NCBI GenBank assembly: GCA_043775055.1
Contig: JAYVSU010000047.1
Location: 1-39,620 of the forward strand
DNA from: Aalborgiella sp043775055
Lineage (GTDB): Bacteria; Pseudomonadota; Gammaproteobacteria; Burkholderiales; Burkholderiaceae_C
DNA: 39,620 bases
Direction of reading: 5' to 3'
In this document: positions 7,376 through 15,388 of the stretch, piece after piece
Layout: each line of letters opens with the position of its first letter
How positions within the stretch are numbered: position 1 is the stretch's first letter
Position numbers and translations under genes: made by a program
Notes under the pieces: model-generated
Told to the model about the DNA's origin: nothing
Seen by the model: the letters and a program-made list of their open reading frames with translations, nothing else
Databases searched by the model: none

Positions 7376-9691
7376 TCAGAATGAATACTTCAATCCAAGC
7401 TTGACAGTACGACCGTTGATCGAACGAGCAGCCATGCGGCCATCATTTGATTCGGTGTAGCCCAATGTGTTGAACAAGTTATTCACAGCCAAGGTCACAG
7501 TTGCATTTTTGGCAAACTCATAGTTTGCATATGCATTGACCACCGAGAAAGCAGGCAAAGTAGTGCGCGTTCCTGCGATTGGATTGGCATCTTTAGAACT
7601 TGTGTTTCCAATCAAACTAGCGCCTACGCTAGCTGCACCAAAGTTGTATGACGCAGCCAGTTGATAGATCCAATCTGCTTGACGATTTGGGACGGTGCCA
7701 ATATCAGAAGCAGTTAAAGAATCTGTAACTTTAGCTTTGGTATAAGTAGCGCCACCTGACAGTCGCAAACCACCCATGCGATATGCAGCTTCGAGCTCAA
7801 CACCTTTGGCATCATAGCTATTAGCCGTCGTTTTTTGGGTAGTAGCGTCATAGTTTGACTCTTTTGTGCGAACATCAAACACAGTCACAAAGCTGCTGAA
7901 GGCCCCTTGGCGCCATTTCACACCTGCTTCAAGCTGCTTCACCAAATTCAATGGAATTGGTGTGCTGCCATTCAACTGGTAGCCGTTGAACATGATGCGG
8001 TCTGCATTGAAAGCCACGCCATCGCTGTAGCGTGCAAAAACAGCTGCATTCGAGTCTAAGCGGTAGTTGGCACCCAAAGAATACGAAGTGTGATTCACTT
8101 TGTAATCGATGACTTTTTTGTCGGCCGCATTGAAAACTTGATTTTTCGCTTGCGTGAATGAGCCACTGGCAGTCTGGTTGTCTATGCGGATGCTACCATC
8201 CAAATTGAGGGCATCTTTTTCGTAGCTGATAGCGGCATAAGGTGAGGTTGTAGTGTATTTTGCATCGATGTTACGCGTGCAACAACCACCCCATTGGTCA
8301 GTACCTTGATTAACCAAGCCTGGTGTCGCATTCGCTGTTTGCAGCAACGCTGGTGAGGAACCGTTGGCCTCCATCAAGTATTGGTTGAAGTTCCATGTCA
8401 AACCTACATTTTGCTGCTGTATGAACAAACCCGCTGTGGTCACCAATTTGGCTTTGTCAGCCAAAGTGAAAGTTTTTGACAGCTTTAGATCATTAACAGT
8501 GCTACCAAGGTCGTCGAGCGATGTATTGAACACAACAGGATTAAAGGCAAGACCTGTATACGCTTTACCCTTGTTTGGACCCGTGGCATAGGTGTAGTTG
8601 CCTGCTTTTGGATCATCAGATGGGAATATACTGATGAACCGACCTGAGTTGGATGAAGTACGGAATTTGTCAGAGATTGTCCAACCATCACCCACTTTGA
8701 ACTCACCCTCGAGACTTAGTGCGTCGCTCTTAACGCGCAGTCCGTCATTGATATTGGAGAATACTGTGTTGTTATTTTTGTCTATGGACTTATCGAGACT
8801 CAAATAAGGTGAGTAGAAACTGGCTTTTCTAGGATCGATGTTGTCGTATTCTGAAATGCTTCCGTTTGTGAATTTAACAGGAACCGGCATATTCATAGGC
8901 GTTTTGTCATTCAAATGACTGAAGCCAACGCGGAGGAAGCCATTGTCAACCTTGTGCGTCAGGTTGCCACTGATCTGACCACCATCTTCAGCCGTGACGC
9001 CAGCAGGACGTGCGCCATCACCTTTTCGGTAAAAACCAGCAACATAAGCACTGGTGTTTTCAGAGAGTGGTGCGCCATAATCAAAGTCAACGCGCTTTTG
9101 ATCAAAACCGATGCCTGTGGTAATGCCAATGCTCCCGCCTTTGGTTTCACCCGTCTTACTAATGAAGTTGATGATGCCGCCAGGTGCATTTGTCGCCAGC
9201 GTTGAAGCCGAGCCGCCGCGCACCACTTCCAAGCGGTCCAAACTGTAGTCGGTGCGGATGAAACTGTCTGGCGTTGCAAATGCGATATCGCCGAAAAGAA
9301 CAACTGGCAATCCATCTTTTTGGAATTGCACGTAGCGCGCACCACCTGCGGATATTGGCAAACCGCGCACTGTCACATTGGCGTTACCTTCGCCACCAGA
9401 AGATTCTGACCGAATACCAGGAATGGCACGCAAGATTTCCGCAGAATTGGTTGGCGCTGTTTTGAGAATTTGCTCTGAATCCAGCGTACTGATCGACACG
9501 CTTTGCTTCATTTTAGAGCCGCCAACAGCTGTGCCGGTTACAACAACCTCATCAAGCTTCAATCCATCTTGTGCACCTGCATTCGGTGCAGTTGCAGCTG
9601 CTGTTTGCGCCATTGCGGATCCCATTTGCAACAGCGCCATGGATACAGCTGTAGCCAGTAGGCATTTTTTTGCGCTAGAAATATGCTTCAT
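7376..9691 (-). CDS. TonB-dependent outer-membrane receptor (SuxA-type sucrose receptor)
   Basis: 771 aa. A signal peptide (~1-28, ending AMAQ) is followed by a TonB box (DEVVVTGTA, ~47-55). The plug domain includes the motifs ILRAIPGIRSES, NVTVRGLP and LEVVRGGSASTLATNAPGGIINFISKTG. A ~22-strand beta-barrel ends in the terminal aromatic GLKYSF. Such receptors import scarce or large ligands across the outer membrane using energy from TonB-ExbBD. Upstream of amylosucrase and a sugar symporter, sucrose is the inferred ligand, as for Xanthomonas SuxA. A WGGCC segment provides an adjacent cysteine pair, possibly a disulfide in an extracellular loop. The start has AAGGAAAAAAG upstream. Transcription diverges from tonB across a gap with LacI-type operators. 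Confidence 0.9.
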   Translation of the reverse strand: MKHISSAKKCLLATAVSMALLQMGSAMAQTAAATAPNAGAQDGLKLDEVVVTGTAVGGSKMKQSVSISTLDSEQILKTAPTNSAEILRAIPGIRSESSGGEGNANVTVRGLPISAGGARYVQFQKDGLPVVLFGDIAFATPDSFIRTDYSLDRLEVVRGGSASTLATNAPGGIINFISKTGETKGGSIGITTGIGFDQKRVDFDYGAPLSENTSAYVAGFYRKGDGARPAGVTAEDGGQISGNLTHKVDNGFLRVGFSHLNDKTPMNMPVPVKFTNGSISEYDNIDPRKASFYSPYLSLDKSIDKNNNTVFSNINDGLRVKSDALSLEGEFKVGDGWTISDKFRTSSNSGRFISIFPSDDPKAGNYTYATGPNKGKAYTGLAFNPVVFNTSLDDLGSTVNDLKLSKTFTLADKAKLVTTAGLFIQQQNVGLTWNFNQYLMEANGSSPALLQTANATPGLVNQGTDQWGGCCTRNIDAKYTTTSPYAAISYEKDALNLDGSIRIDNQTASGSFTQAKNQVFNAADKKVIDYKVNHTSYSLGANYRLDSNAAVFARYSDGVAFNADRIMFNGYQLNGSTPIPLNLVKQLEAGVKWRQGAFSSFVTVFDVRTKESNYDATTQKTTANSYDAKGVELEAAYRMGGLRLSGGATYTKAKVTDSLTASDIGTVPNRQADWIYQLAASYNFGAASVGASLIGNTSSKDANPIAGTRTTLPAFSVVNAYANYEFAKNATVTLAVNNLFNTLGYTESNDGRMAARSINGRTVKLGLKYSF

Positions 9692-9828
9692 CTTTTTTCC
9701 TTGTTAATTAAGAGCTATCGAACGCAATTTCTTTGCGCCCATCACGGATTCATTCCATCTGCCTGTGCAGCATCAAGTTCAATTGCAAAACACATTTTTC
9801 AGACAGACGTACGAACTTTACATATTAT

Positions 9829-9842
9829 TGCAAACGTTTGCA
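9829..9842. promoter_or_regulatory. LacI-family operator candidate 1
   Basis: TGCAAACGTTTGCA is a perfect 14-bp palindrome with the central CG and the spacing typical of LacI/GalR-family operators. It is 138 bp upstream of the receptor start. A LacI-family gene ends the divergent operon at 14057-15163, making it the obvious candidate regulator. Confidence 0.75.
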
Positions 9843-9906
9843 TTTAGTGTTTTCCCTAATATTATTCATAAAAACAACTGTATTGCACTGCATATTTCAT
9901 TTCCAA

Positions 9907-9921
9907 TGCAAACGATATGCA
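9907..9921. promoter_or_regulatory. Imperfect LacI-type half-site pair
   Basis: TGCAAACGATATGCA repeats the left half of the perfect operator at 9829 exactly. Its right half differs and carries one extra base. It could be a weak auxiliary site, or a chance match in A+T-rich sequence. Confidence 0.3.
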
Positions 9922-10026
9922 ATATTATTGCCTCCACAGCCTTTGGATGCTGTGCATTTTTTTAACAAGCCAATGTGTCAAATAAAACTAAGGGTTTTTC
10001 CTAGTTATTTATTTATTTTCCTGAAA

Positions 10027-10040
10027 TACAATCGATTGCA
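10027..10040. promoter_or_regulatory. LacI-family operator candidate 2
   Basis: TACAATCGATTGCA is palindromic except for its second base and has the LacI-family layout with central CG. It lies 131 bp upstream of tonB, nearly mirroring the distance of the first operator from the receptor gene, and is 198 bp from that operator. Looping or separate control of the two directions is possible. Confidence 0.5.
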
Positions 10041-10170
10041 TTATTGCATCCAACAGCATAAGCAAAGCTTGCTCAGTCGGTAACTGCAGCATGATTTAAG
10101 GATGCTAATAATGTAGGCAGCCCATCATCATTTTGGTGTTTGAAACGGTAAAAATAGGAGAAATTGGCTG

Positions 10171-10821
10171 ATGAACTATGCGCAGCAGCAGCGAAGACCC
10201 GCTAAATACTTTGTCGGCATTGCATTGGTTGTCCTTCTGCATGTGTTGCTTATTTACGGCTTGATGAATGGGCTTGCAAGGAAGATGGTGGAAGTCATCA
10301 AAAATCCGCTAGAGGCCAAACTCATTGAAGAATTCAAGCCCCCTCCACCTCCACCCGAAAAGGCTCCGCCACCGCCGCCCAAGGCTCCGCCTCCTCCTCC
10401 GGAGTTTGTGCCGCGTGCTGAAGTGACTACGACGTCTTCCGCACCAGCCTCAGTGAACGCAATTACCGCAGTATCCAATACGCCACCCGCGCCCACTCCC
10501 GAGCCAGTTGCAGTTGTTGCGCCCGCGCCAAAACCCAACGTTCGAGTCGCGCCTGTTATTGATTCTGCCGCTAACTGTAAAAAACCAGTCTACCCTGCTG
10601 CTTCGGCGCGAGAGGAAGAGCAAGGGACTGTTGTTTTAGGTTTTCTGGTTGGCAGAGACGGCAAAGTTATTCAAAGTCAGGTGCAGTCGTCAAGTGGCTT
10701 TGCTCGACTTGACGAAGCAGCCCGAAGTGCGCTCAGTCTTTGCACATTTAAACCCGGCACTTTAGATGGTGTCCCAGAAGAGGCCAGAGCAAGTATGAAG
10801 TACACATGGAGACTGGAATAG
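10171..10821 (+). CDS. tonB: TonB energy-transducing protein
   Basis: 216 aa with the standard TonB layout. A short cytoplasmic tail is followed by one membrane segment (~14-35, FVGIALVVLLHVLLIYGLM), and the first part contains the conserved membrane His (VLLHVLL). A proline-rich periplasmic spacer (~54-80, three PPPPP-type runs joined by EKA and KAP) leads into a further Pro/Ala-rich stretch. The C-terminal domain (~130-216) contains YPAASAREEEQGTVVLGFLVGRDGKV and an SSGFARLDEAA segment. It links the proton-motive force, through ExbB-ExbD, to the TonB box of outer-membrane receptors. AGGAG lies 10 bp before the ATG. It is the first gene of a five-gene operon divergent from the sucrose-type receptor, which suggests a dedicated TonB. 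Confidence 0.92.
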   Translation: MNYAQQQRRPAKYFVGIALVVLLHVLLIYGLMNGLARKMVEVIKNPLEAKLIEEFKPPPPPPEKAPPPPPKAPPPPPEFVPRAEVTTTSSAPASVNAITAVSNTPPAPTPEPVAVVAPAPKPNVRVAPVIDSAANCKKPVYPAASAREEEQGTVVLGFLVGRDGKVIQSQVQSSSGFARLDEAARSALSLCTFKPGTLDGVPEEARASMKYTWRLE

Positions 10822-10875
10822 TTAGTTTCCACCCCTTTCACCTAAGTTACAAAACCATCGATATCAGGAGACCTT

Positions 10876-11730
10876 ATGTCCATTTTTAAAAATATTCTTC
10901 GCCGTGCCATGGCCGCAACTGCCATTGGTGTGTTTGCCATTTCTTTGACCTCTGCAACAGCTGTCTATGCACAAACCCCTGCTCCTGCAACGGCTACCGC
11001 TGTTACAGCTGCGCCTGAAGCTATGGCCGCTCCGGCAGCAAAAGCTGCCCCCATGAAAGATATTGAAAAAATTGAAAATCCATATGGGCTAGACGCTCTG
11101 TGGAAAACTGGGGATGCTATTGCCAAAGGCACGTTGATCATTTTGATCATCATGTCTATGGCGACATGGTTCGTTCTCATCACCAAATTGTTCGAACAGA
11201 GTAAGTTGCTTCGTCAAGCCCGTCAAATCAATGACGATTTTTGGAAAGCTAAATCTCTGCAAAAAGCTGCTGAATCTTTAGCCGATGACAGTGCATATCG
11301 TTTTATTGCCGATAGCGGGCTCAAAGCCACCGATCGTCATGAAGGTTTGCTTGATCATATTGATCTGAATACATGGGTTGCACAAGGCATTGAACGCGCC
11401 ACAGGCAATGTTCAAAGCCGTTTGCGCGGCGGTCTTTCCGTCCTTGCGACCGTGGGATCAACGGCACCGTTTATTGGTTTGTTTGGTACTGTTTGGGGTA
11501 TTTATCATGCTCTCGTATCGATCGGCATGTCGGGGCAAGCGTCTATTGACAAGGTCGCTGGACCAGTAGGTGAGGCTTTGATCATGACAGCAATTGGCCT
11601 TGCCGTAGCCGTGCCCGCTGTGCTGGGTTACAACTGGCTAGTCAGCCGGAATAAAACCTGCATGGAGAATCTCAAAGCCTTTGGCTCAGACCTGCATAGC
11701 GTCTTATTGGGCAGTGCCTCCAAGAAATGA
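10876..11730 (+). CDS. exbB: ExbB, TonB-complex proton-channel subunit
   Basis: 284 aa. An N-terminal signal-like hydrophobic segment (~10-33, ending VYAQ) and an Ala/Pro-rich periplasmic stretch precede the MotA/TolQ/ExbB domain. Three membrane helices are visible: one at ~90-110 (GTLIILIIMSMATWFVLITKLF) and two in the C-terminal half (GGLSVLATVGSTAPFIGLFGTVWGI, EALIMTAIGLAVAVPAVLGYNWL). The pattern STAPFIGLFGTVWGI and the EAL...TAIGLAVA...P motif line the proton pathway. The long N-terminus is typical of proteobacterial ExbB variants such as those of Xanthomonas and Pseudomonas. AGGAGA precedes the ATG. It assembles with the two ExbD proteins encoded next. Confidence 0.92.
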   Translation: MSIFKNILRRAMAATAIGVFAISLTSATAVYAQTPAPATATAVTAAPEAMAAPAAKAAPMKDIEKIENPYGLDALWKTGDAIAKGTLIILIIMSMATWFVLITKLFEQSKLLRQARQINDDFWKAKSLQKAAESLADDSAYRFIADSGLKATDRHEGLLDHIDLNTWVAQGIERATGNVQSRLRGGLSVLATVGSTAPFIGLFGTVWGIYHALVSIGMSGQASIDKVAGPVGEALIMTAIGLAVAVPAVLGYNWLVSRNKTCMENLKAFGSDLHSVLLGSASKK

Positions 11731-11770
11731 CTGGCTACACCTTAACTGTTATATCTAAAGGAGCTTACTC

Positions 11771-12199
11771 ATGGCTATGAATGTCGGTACTGACGATAGT
11801 GATGAAGACGAAGCCATTGGCACGATTAACACCACGCCACTGGTCGACGTGATGTTGGTACTGTTGATCATTTTTTTGATCACTATTCCGGTTGTTGCCA
11901 ATATCGTTCCAGTGAGTCTTCCGAAAGAAACCAATGTATCCAGAGAAACCGATCCGAAAGATGTCACCATCTCCGTCAGCGCTGATGGTGGCATTTATTG
12001 GAACGAGCTTCGACTGAAAGATACCAAAGACCTCACTGAACGTCTTAAAAAGGCATCCGTGGTTGACCCTCAGCCCAAGGTGCACATTCGAGGTGATGGG
12101 CAGGCCCAATATATGGGTGTGGGTAAAGTTGTATTGGCTTGCCAGCGAGCTGGCATCACCAAAATCGCATTCGTGACTGAGCCGCCACCGCGCGGTTAA
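11771..12199 (+). CDS. exbD: ExbD, TonB-complex subunit (first copy)
   Basis: 142 aa with a short N-terminal cytoplasmic tail, one membrane helix (~24-44) and a periplasmic domain. INTTPLVDVMLVLLIIF carries the conserved proton-binding Asp (D26) within the helix. AAAGGAG lies upstream of the ATG. It is followed after 13 bp by a second exbD. Confidence 0.92.
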   Translation: MAMNVGTDDSDEDEAIGTINTTPLVDVMLVLLIIFLITIPVVANIVPVSLPKETNVSRETDPKDVTISVSADGGIYWNELRLKDTKDLTERLKKASVVDPQPKVHIRGDGQAQYMGVGKVVLACQRAGITKIAFVTEPPPRG

Positions 12200-12212
12200 A
12201 GAGGACTTTATT

Positions 12213-12647
12213 ATGGGAATGAATATTGGCGGCGGCGGCAATGAATCTGCCGATCCGGAAGTGATGGTTGACTTGAACACGACTCCGCTCATTGACGTGA
12301 TGCTGGTTCTATTGGTCATGTTGATCATCACTATCCCAATCCAGTTACACAGTGTCAACTTGGACATGCCGGCGGGCAAAAATACGCCGCCAGTCAAACC
12401 GCCTGAGGTGGTGAAACTGAACGTTGAGGCAACGGGCGTGGTGACCTGGAATGGCGAGGCTTTGCCAGACAAAGCAACATTAGAGGCAAAATTGCGTGCA
12501 GCTGCGGCCCTACCTGATCAGCCAGAGGTTCACTTACGCCCTGATAAGGCTGTGCCCTACCGGTCGGTTGCTGCCGTTATGGCTGCGGCTCAACGTATTG
12601 GCGTCACAAAAATTGGCATTGTTGGTTCAGAGCAATTCGTCGAATGA
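12213..12647 (+). CDS. exbD2: ExbD, TonB-complex subunit (second copy)
   Basis: 144 aa with the same architecture as the first exbD. LNTTPLIDVMLVLLVMLII carries D28. The periplasmic part (from ~50) differs clearly from the first copy, so this is not a recent duplication. Two exbD genes after exbB is a known arrangement in Xanthomonas and other proteobacteria, where the second can be specialised for particular substrates. The stop overlaps the start of the next gene (ATGA). Confidence 0.9.
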   Translation: MGMNIGGGGNESADPEVMVDLNTTPLIDVMLVLLVMLIITIPIQLHSVNLDMPAGKNTPPVKPPEVVKLNVEATGVVTWNGEALPDKATLEAKLRAAAALPDQPEVHLRPDKAVPYRSVAAVMAAAQRIGVTKIGIVGSEQFVE

Positions 12648-13897
12648 AGCAAGTAGTCAAAGGGGCTTTTGCTTGGCCCGCTCGGTACAAGCTTTTTTTA
12701 GCCGTCATGCTGGCTGCTTCAGCCAGTATTTATGCGCAGCAAATCGTTAGTCCAGCTGTGGCAACTTTGCTGCAAGAAGTACAGACTTTGATGGCGACTC
12801 AAAAATATGACGCTGCGAAAAGTAAACTGAGCTCTATCTTGGAGGTCAAAAATGCGTCTGACTACGAAAAATATATCGTCAACCGTCAAATGATTGCCGT
12901 TGCAGTCGGCCAAGAAGATGTGACTAGCGCCGCTCGCTACTTTGACGAGGCAGAGCGTCAAGCAGAGAGCGCCCAATGGATGACGCCCACAGAGAAAATA
13001 CCGTTGCTCAAAGCCATAGCAACCCTATATGCACGAAATAAGGACTATGCCAACGGCGTTATCTGGACTGATCGGTTTGAAAAGGCCGGCGGTGTAGACG
13101 CTGCCTTGAGTGATGCTCGCGTACAAATGCTGTTTCGCAATGGCGAATACGCTAGGGCTGCAAAATTACTTGACGCTCAAATACGAATTGCCATTGCTTC
13201 AGGCGTTAAGCCTAGCAACATTAACCTTGAGATGTTGGCGCAATCAAGCGAACGCATCAAAGACGACGTGGGCTATGGTGCAAGCTTGGAGCTACTGCTT
13301 GAATACTACCCAAAGAAGCAATATTGGCAGGCACTTTTGACCCGACTTTGGAATAAGCCGGACCTGCCCTCATATCTGCAAATTGAGGTTGGTCGACTCA
13401 ACCTGCGAACCGACACGCTTGTAGACACTGCAGACTATATTGAATTTGCTGAAATTGCCATCAAAGCGGGCTACCCCATAGATGCTGTTACGGCCTTAGA
13501 CAAAGGTTTCTCATCAAACACTTTGGGTAAAGGTGCCGATGCAAGCAAGCACAATGTACTGCGAACCAAAGCACAATTACTGCTAGAACAAGATCGTAAA
13601 GTTGTTAATGAAGATGCCTTGAAAGCTGCGGCAGCCGGTGATGCCAACAGCATGGCCAACATCGGATTCAATCTGGTTTTACTGGGACAAACTGTTAAAG
13701 GCCAGCAATTGATGCAACAAGCCTTGAATAAAGGCGTTACAAGACGCCCAGAACTAATAAAGCTGCACTTGGGTATCGCCTACGTTTTAACGGCCCAGAA
13801 AGACGAAGCAAAGAAAGTTTTGTCATTACTCGCGACCGCGCCTTCAGGTATCGGCGAAGTGGCACGATACTGGATGTTTTTGGCCGCCTCTGTTTGA
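12644..13897 (+). CDS. TPR-like periplasmic protein of the TonB operon
   Basis: 417 aa. An N-terminal signal peptide or anchor (~15-32, LFLAVMLAASASIYAQ) is followed by all-helical sequence with tetratricopeptide-like repeats. Examples are YDAAKSKLSSIL, EDVTSAARYFDEAERQAE, KDYANGVIWTDRFEKAGG and NGEYARAAKLLDAQI, with a Sel1-like SMANIGFNLVLLGQTVKGQQLMQQAL near the end. No catalytic motif is visible. It overlaps exbD2 by four bases and so is translationally coupled to the Ton motor genes. TPR proteins linked to TonB systems have been described in other proteobacteria as factors needed for efficient TonB function, and a scaffolding role is inferred here. Its exact function is unknown. Confidence 0.8.
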   Translation: MKQVVKGAFAWPARYKLFLAVMLAASASIYAQQIVSPAVATLLQEVQTLMATQKYDAAKSKLSSILEVKNASDYEKYIVNRQMIAVAVGQEDVTSAARYFDEAERQAESAQWMTPTEKIPLLKAIATLYARNKDYANGVIWTDRFEKAGGVDAALSDARVQMLFRNGEYARAAKLLDAQIRIAIASGVKPSNINLEMLAQSSERIKDDVGYGASLELLLEYYPKKQYWQALLTRLWNKPDLPSYLQIEVGRLNLRTDTLVDTADYIEFAEIAIKAGYPIDAVTALDKGFSSNTLGKGADASKHNVLRTKAQLLLEQDRKVVNEDALKAAAAGDANSMANIGFNLVLLGQTVKGQQLMQQALNKGVTRRPELIKLHLGIAYVLTAQKDEAKKVLSLLATAPSGIGEVARYWMFLAASV

Positions 13898-13956
13898 AAA
13901 AAGTTGCTCGGCTGTTACTACAATAGCTATTGCGCGAGTGTGTTAATGTAATTGCC

Positions 13957-13971
13957 TATGCGTCCCGCATA
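13957..13971. promoter_or_regulatory. Inverted repeat upstream of the LacI gene
   Basis: TATGCG-TCC-CGCATA is a perfect 6-3-6 inverted repeat, 86 bp before the LacI start at 14057. It does not resemble the TGCAAACG-type sites upstream of the receptor. It may be an operator for another regulator or a chance symmetry; a CATAAT hexamer overlaps its right end. Confidence 0.3.
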
Positions 13972-14056
13972 ATACGAATTACGAACTGGGCTTTTCGATT
14001 TCTGATGCACCTTCATGCACCGAACGGACCAAGGCACACTATTTAGGAAAAAGAAC

Positions 14057-15163
14057 ATGCCCGAGCCATCGACAAGCAGCGACCCATTGAAACCCAAAAA
14101 CAAACGTACTAATTTACAAGTAAGTGCTTCGGCGACGCTGGTACCTGCTGATGGGCGGCTGCAGATGGCGGATATTGCGCGTTTGGCGGGAGTCGCTACT
14201 TCAACCGTTTCTCGCGCCTTGAACAACAGCCCACTTGTCAATAAAAAAACACGCAAACGCATCGAAGAGCTCGCATCTTCTCTCAACTATTCTATTAATG
14301 TCGGTGCACAGAGTTTGCGGCTACAAGAGAACCGCACAGTTTCAGTTGTGGTTCCCTATGGGCGCGATAGTCAGCAATCTTTGTCTGACCCATTTTTTCT
14401 TTCGATGCTGGGCAGCGTTGCCAATTCGCTGATTGATCACGGCATGGAAATGTTACTTTCCCGCGTCAATGAAGACCAACTTGATTCTGTTTCTCAAATA
14501 TTTGCATCAAAACGCGCTGTTGGAGTCATTATTATTGGGCAATGGCACAACCATCAACTCCTCAACCAGCTAGCAGCACGAAACTTGCCGGTTGTGGTGT
14601 GGGGCGCTCAATTGGCAAATCAACTTTACCGCAGCGTTGGCAGTGACAACTTTTCTGGCGGCCTACAAGCAACCAGCCATCTTTTAAGTTTAGGGCGGCG
14701 GCGTATTGCTTTTTTCGGGGATACCGACTTACCTGAAGCAGCCATGCGTCATGCAGGGTATTTACAAGCACACCGTGATGCTGGCGTACAGCCCGATGAG
14801 AAGTTGACCATCGCCATCCCGTTTGCGGCAAGCCAAGCGAAGCAAGCTGTGGCTGATTTTTTAGAAACAAACAAAACAACTTTTGATGCTGTTTTTGCAG
14901 CAAGTGATTTGCTTGCTATGACCACTATCAGTGCATTAGGCAAGCGTGGTAAGCGCGTCCCTGATGATGTTGCAGTCGTTGGGTACGACGATATCGAGCT
15001 GGCAGCGCACTTTCACCCAGCATTAACAACCGTTCGTCAGCCAGTAGACCTTGCGGGTGAAACCTTGGTTGAAATTTTGATGAAATTGCTTGCTGGAGAA
15101 GCTGCGAGCTCTGCCAATTTACCCACATTGCTGCAAATTCGGGAATCAACGGTTGGGCATTGA
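14057..15163 (+). CDS. LacI-family transcriptional regulator (SuxR-like)
   Basis: About 368 aa from the ATG at 14057, which has AGGAAA 7 bp upstream. An ATG at 14015 in the same frame has no ribosome-binding site. After ~35 residues of basic, low-complexity sequence comes the LacI HTH (MADIARLAGVATSTVSRALNN) and hinge helix (VGAQSLRLQENRTVSVVVP). A periplasmic-binding-protein-like sugar-sensing domain follows (FFLSMLGSVANSLIDHGMEMLL, GSDNFSGGLQATSHLL, DAVFAASDLLAMTTISAL, VAVVGYDDIELAAHFHPALTTVRQP). It sits between the tonB operon and the gts operon. LacI-type palindromes upstream of the receptor suggest it controls the sucrose locus. A terminator follows. Confidence 0.9.
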   Translation: MPEPSTSSDPLKPKNKRTNLQVSASATLVPADGRLQMADIARLAGVATSTVSRALNNSPLVNKKTRKRIEELASSLNYSINVGAQSLRLQENRTVSVVVPYGRDSQQSLSDPFFLSMLGSVANSLIDHGMEMLLSRVNEDQLDSVSQIFASKRAVGVIIIGQWHNHQLLNQLAARNLPVVVWGAQLANQLYRSVGSDNFSGGLQATSHLLSLGRRRIAFFGDTDLPEAAMRHAGYLQAHRDAGVQPDEKLTIAIPFAASQAKQAVADFLETNKTTFDAVFAASDLLAMTTISALGKRGKRVPDDVAVVGYDDIELAAHFHPALTTVRQPVDLAGETLVEILMKLLAGEAASSANLPTLLQIRESTVGH

Positions 15164-15192
15164 ACGGACTTTCAGTTATGCCAGCATCTATG

Positions 15193-15219
15193 TAGCGCTC
15201 TGAGGGGCGCTATTTTTTT
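15193..15219 (+). terminator. Intrinsic terminator after the LacI gene
   Basis: The stem TAGCGC/GCGCTA (15193-15198, 15207-15212) with an 8-nt loop is followed by T7, 29 bp after the LacI stop. It separates the sucrose locus from the gts operon. Confidence 0.88.
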
Positions 15220-15275
15220 GATTGAACCCATAGAGCACCCTTATTTAGGGAAAATACCAGTACTTTCGGTGAAAT

Positions 15276-15297
15276 ATTAATGAATAATTAATGAATT
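15276..15297. repeat. Tandem 11-bp repeat in the gtsA upstream region
   Basis: ATTAATGAATA is followed directly by ATTAATGAATT. The 11-bp period places both copies on one face of the helix, as expected for tandem regulator binding, about 92 bp upstream of gtsA. No regulator can be named. Confidence 0.45.
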
Positions 15298-15388
15298 CGG
15301 AAAGCATTGGGCTTCGCCGTATACAACCCGCTGACCAGGCTACACGTCAAAGATGCGTCAAAGCCTCAGCATTTAGGAGACTCCATTC

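Larger units (their letters stand above)
9692..10170. promoter_or_regulatory. Divergent regulatory region, receptor / tonB
   Basis: This is the only gene-free stretch longer than 300 bases. It is markedly A+T-rich and must hold the promoters for the receptor (leftward) and the tonB operon (rightward). The motif TTGCA recurs through it (around 9829, 9907, 10037 and 10044), partly in inverted-repeat form. No convincing small gene is visible; the short open frames here have no ribosome-binding site and low-complexity composition. Confidence 0.7.

Noticed and set aside
9733..10083. 116-codon open frame in the receptor/tonB gap
   Set aside because: No ribosome-binding site, composition reflects A+T-rich regulatory DNA, and it runs through the LacI-type operators.
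10450..10500. AATACGCCACCCGC within tonB, resembling the second block of the dispersed repeat
   Set aside because: Only about ten bases match, the first block is absent, and it lies in a Pro/Ala-rich spacer where such codons are expected.
13910..13945. ACTACAATAGCTATTGC after the TPR gene, resembling the repeat's first block
   Set aside because: The spacing of the conserved bases is wrong and no second block follows.
14015..14056. Upstream ATG for the LacI regulator
   Set aside because: No ribosome-binding site, whereas AGGAAA precedes the ATG at 14057.
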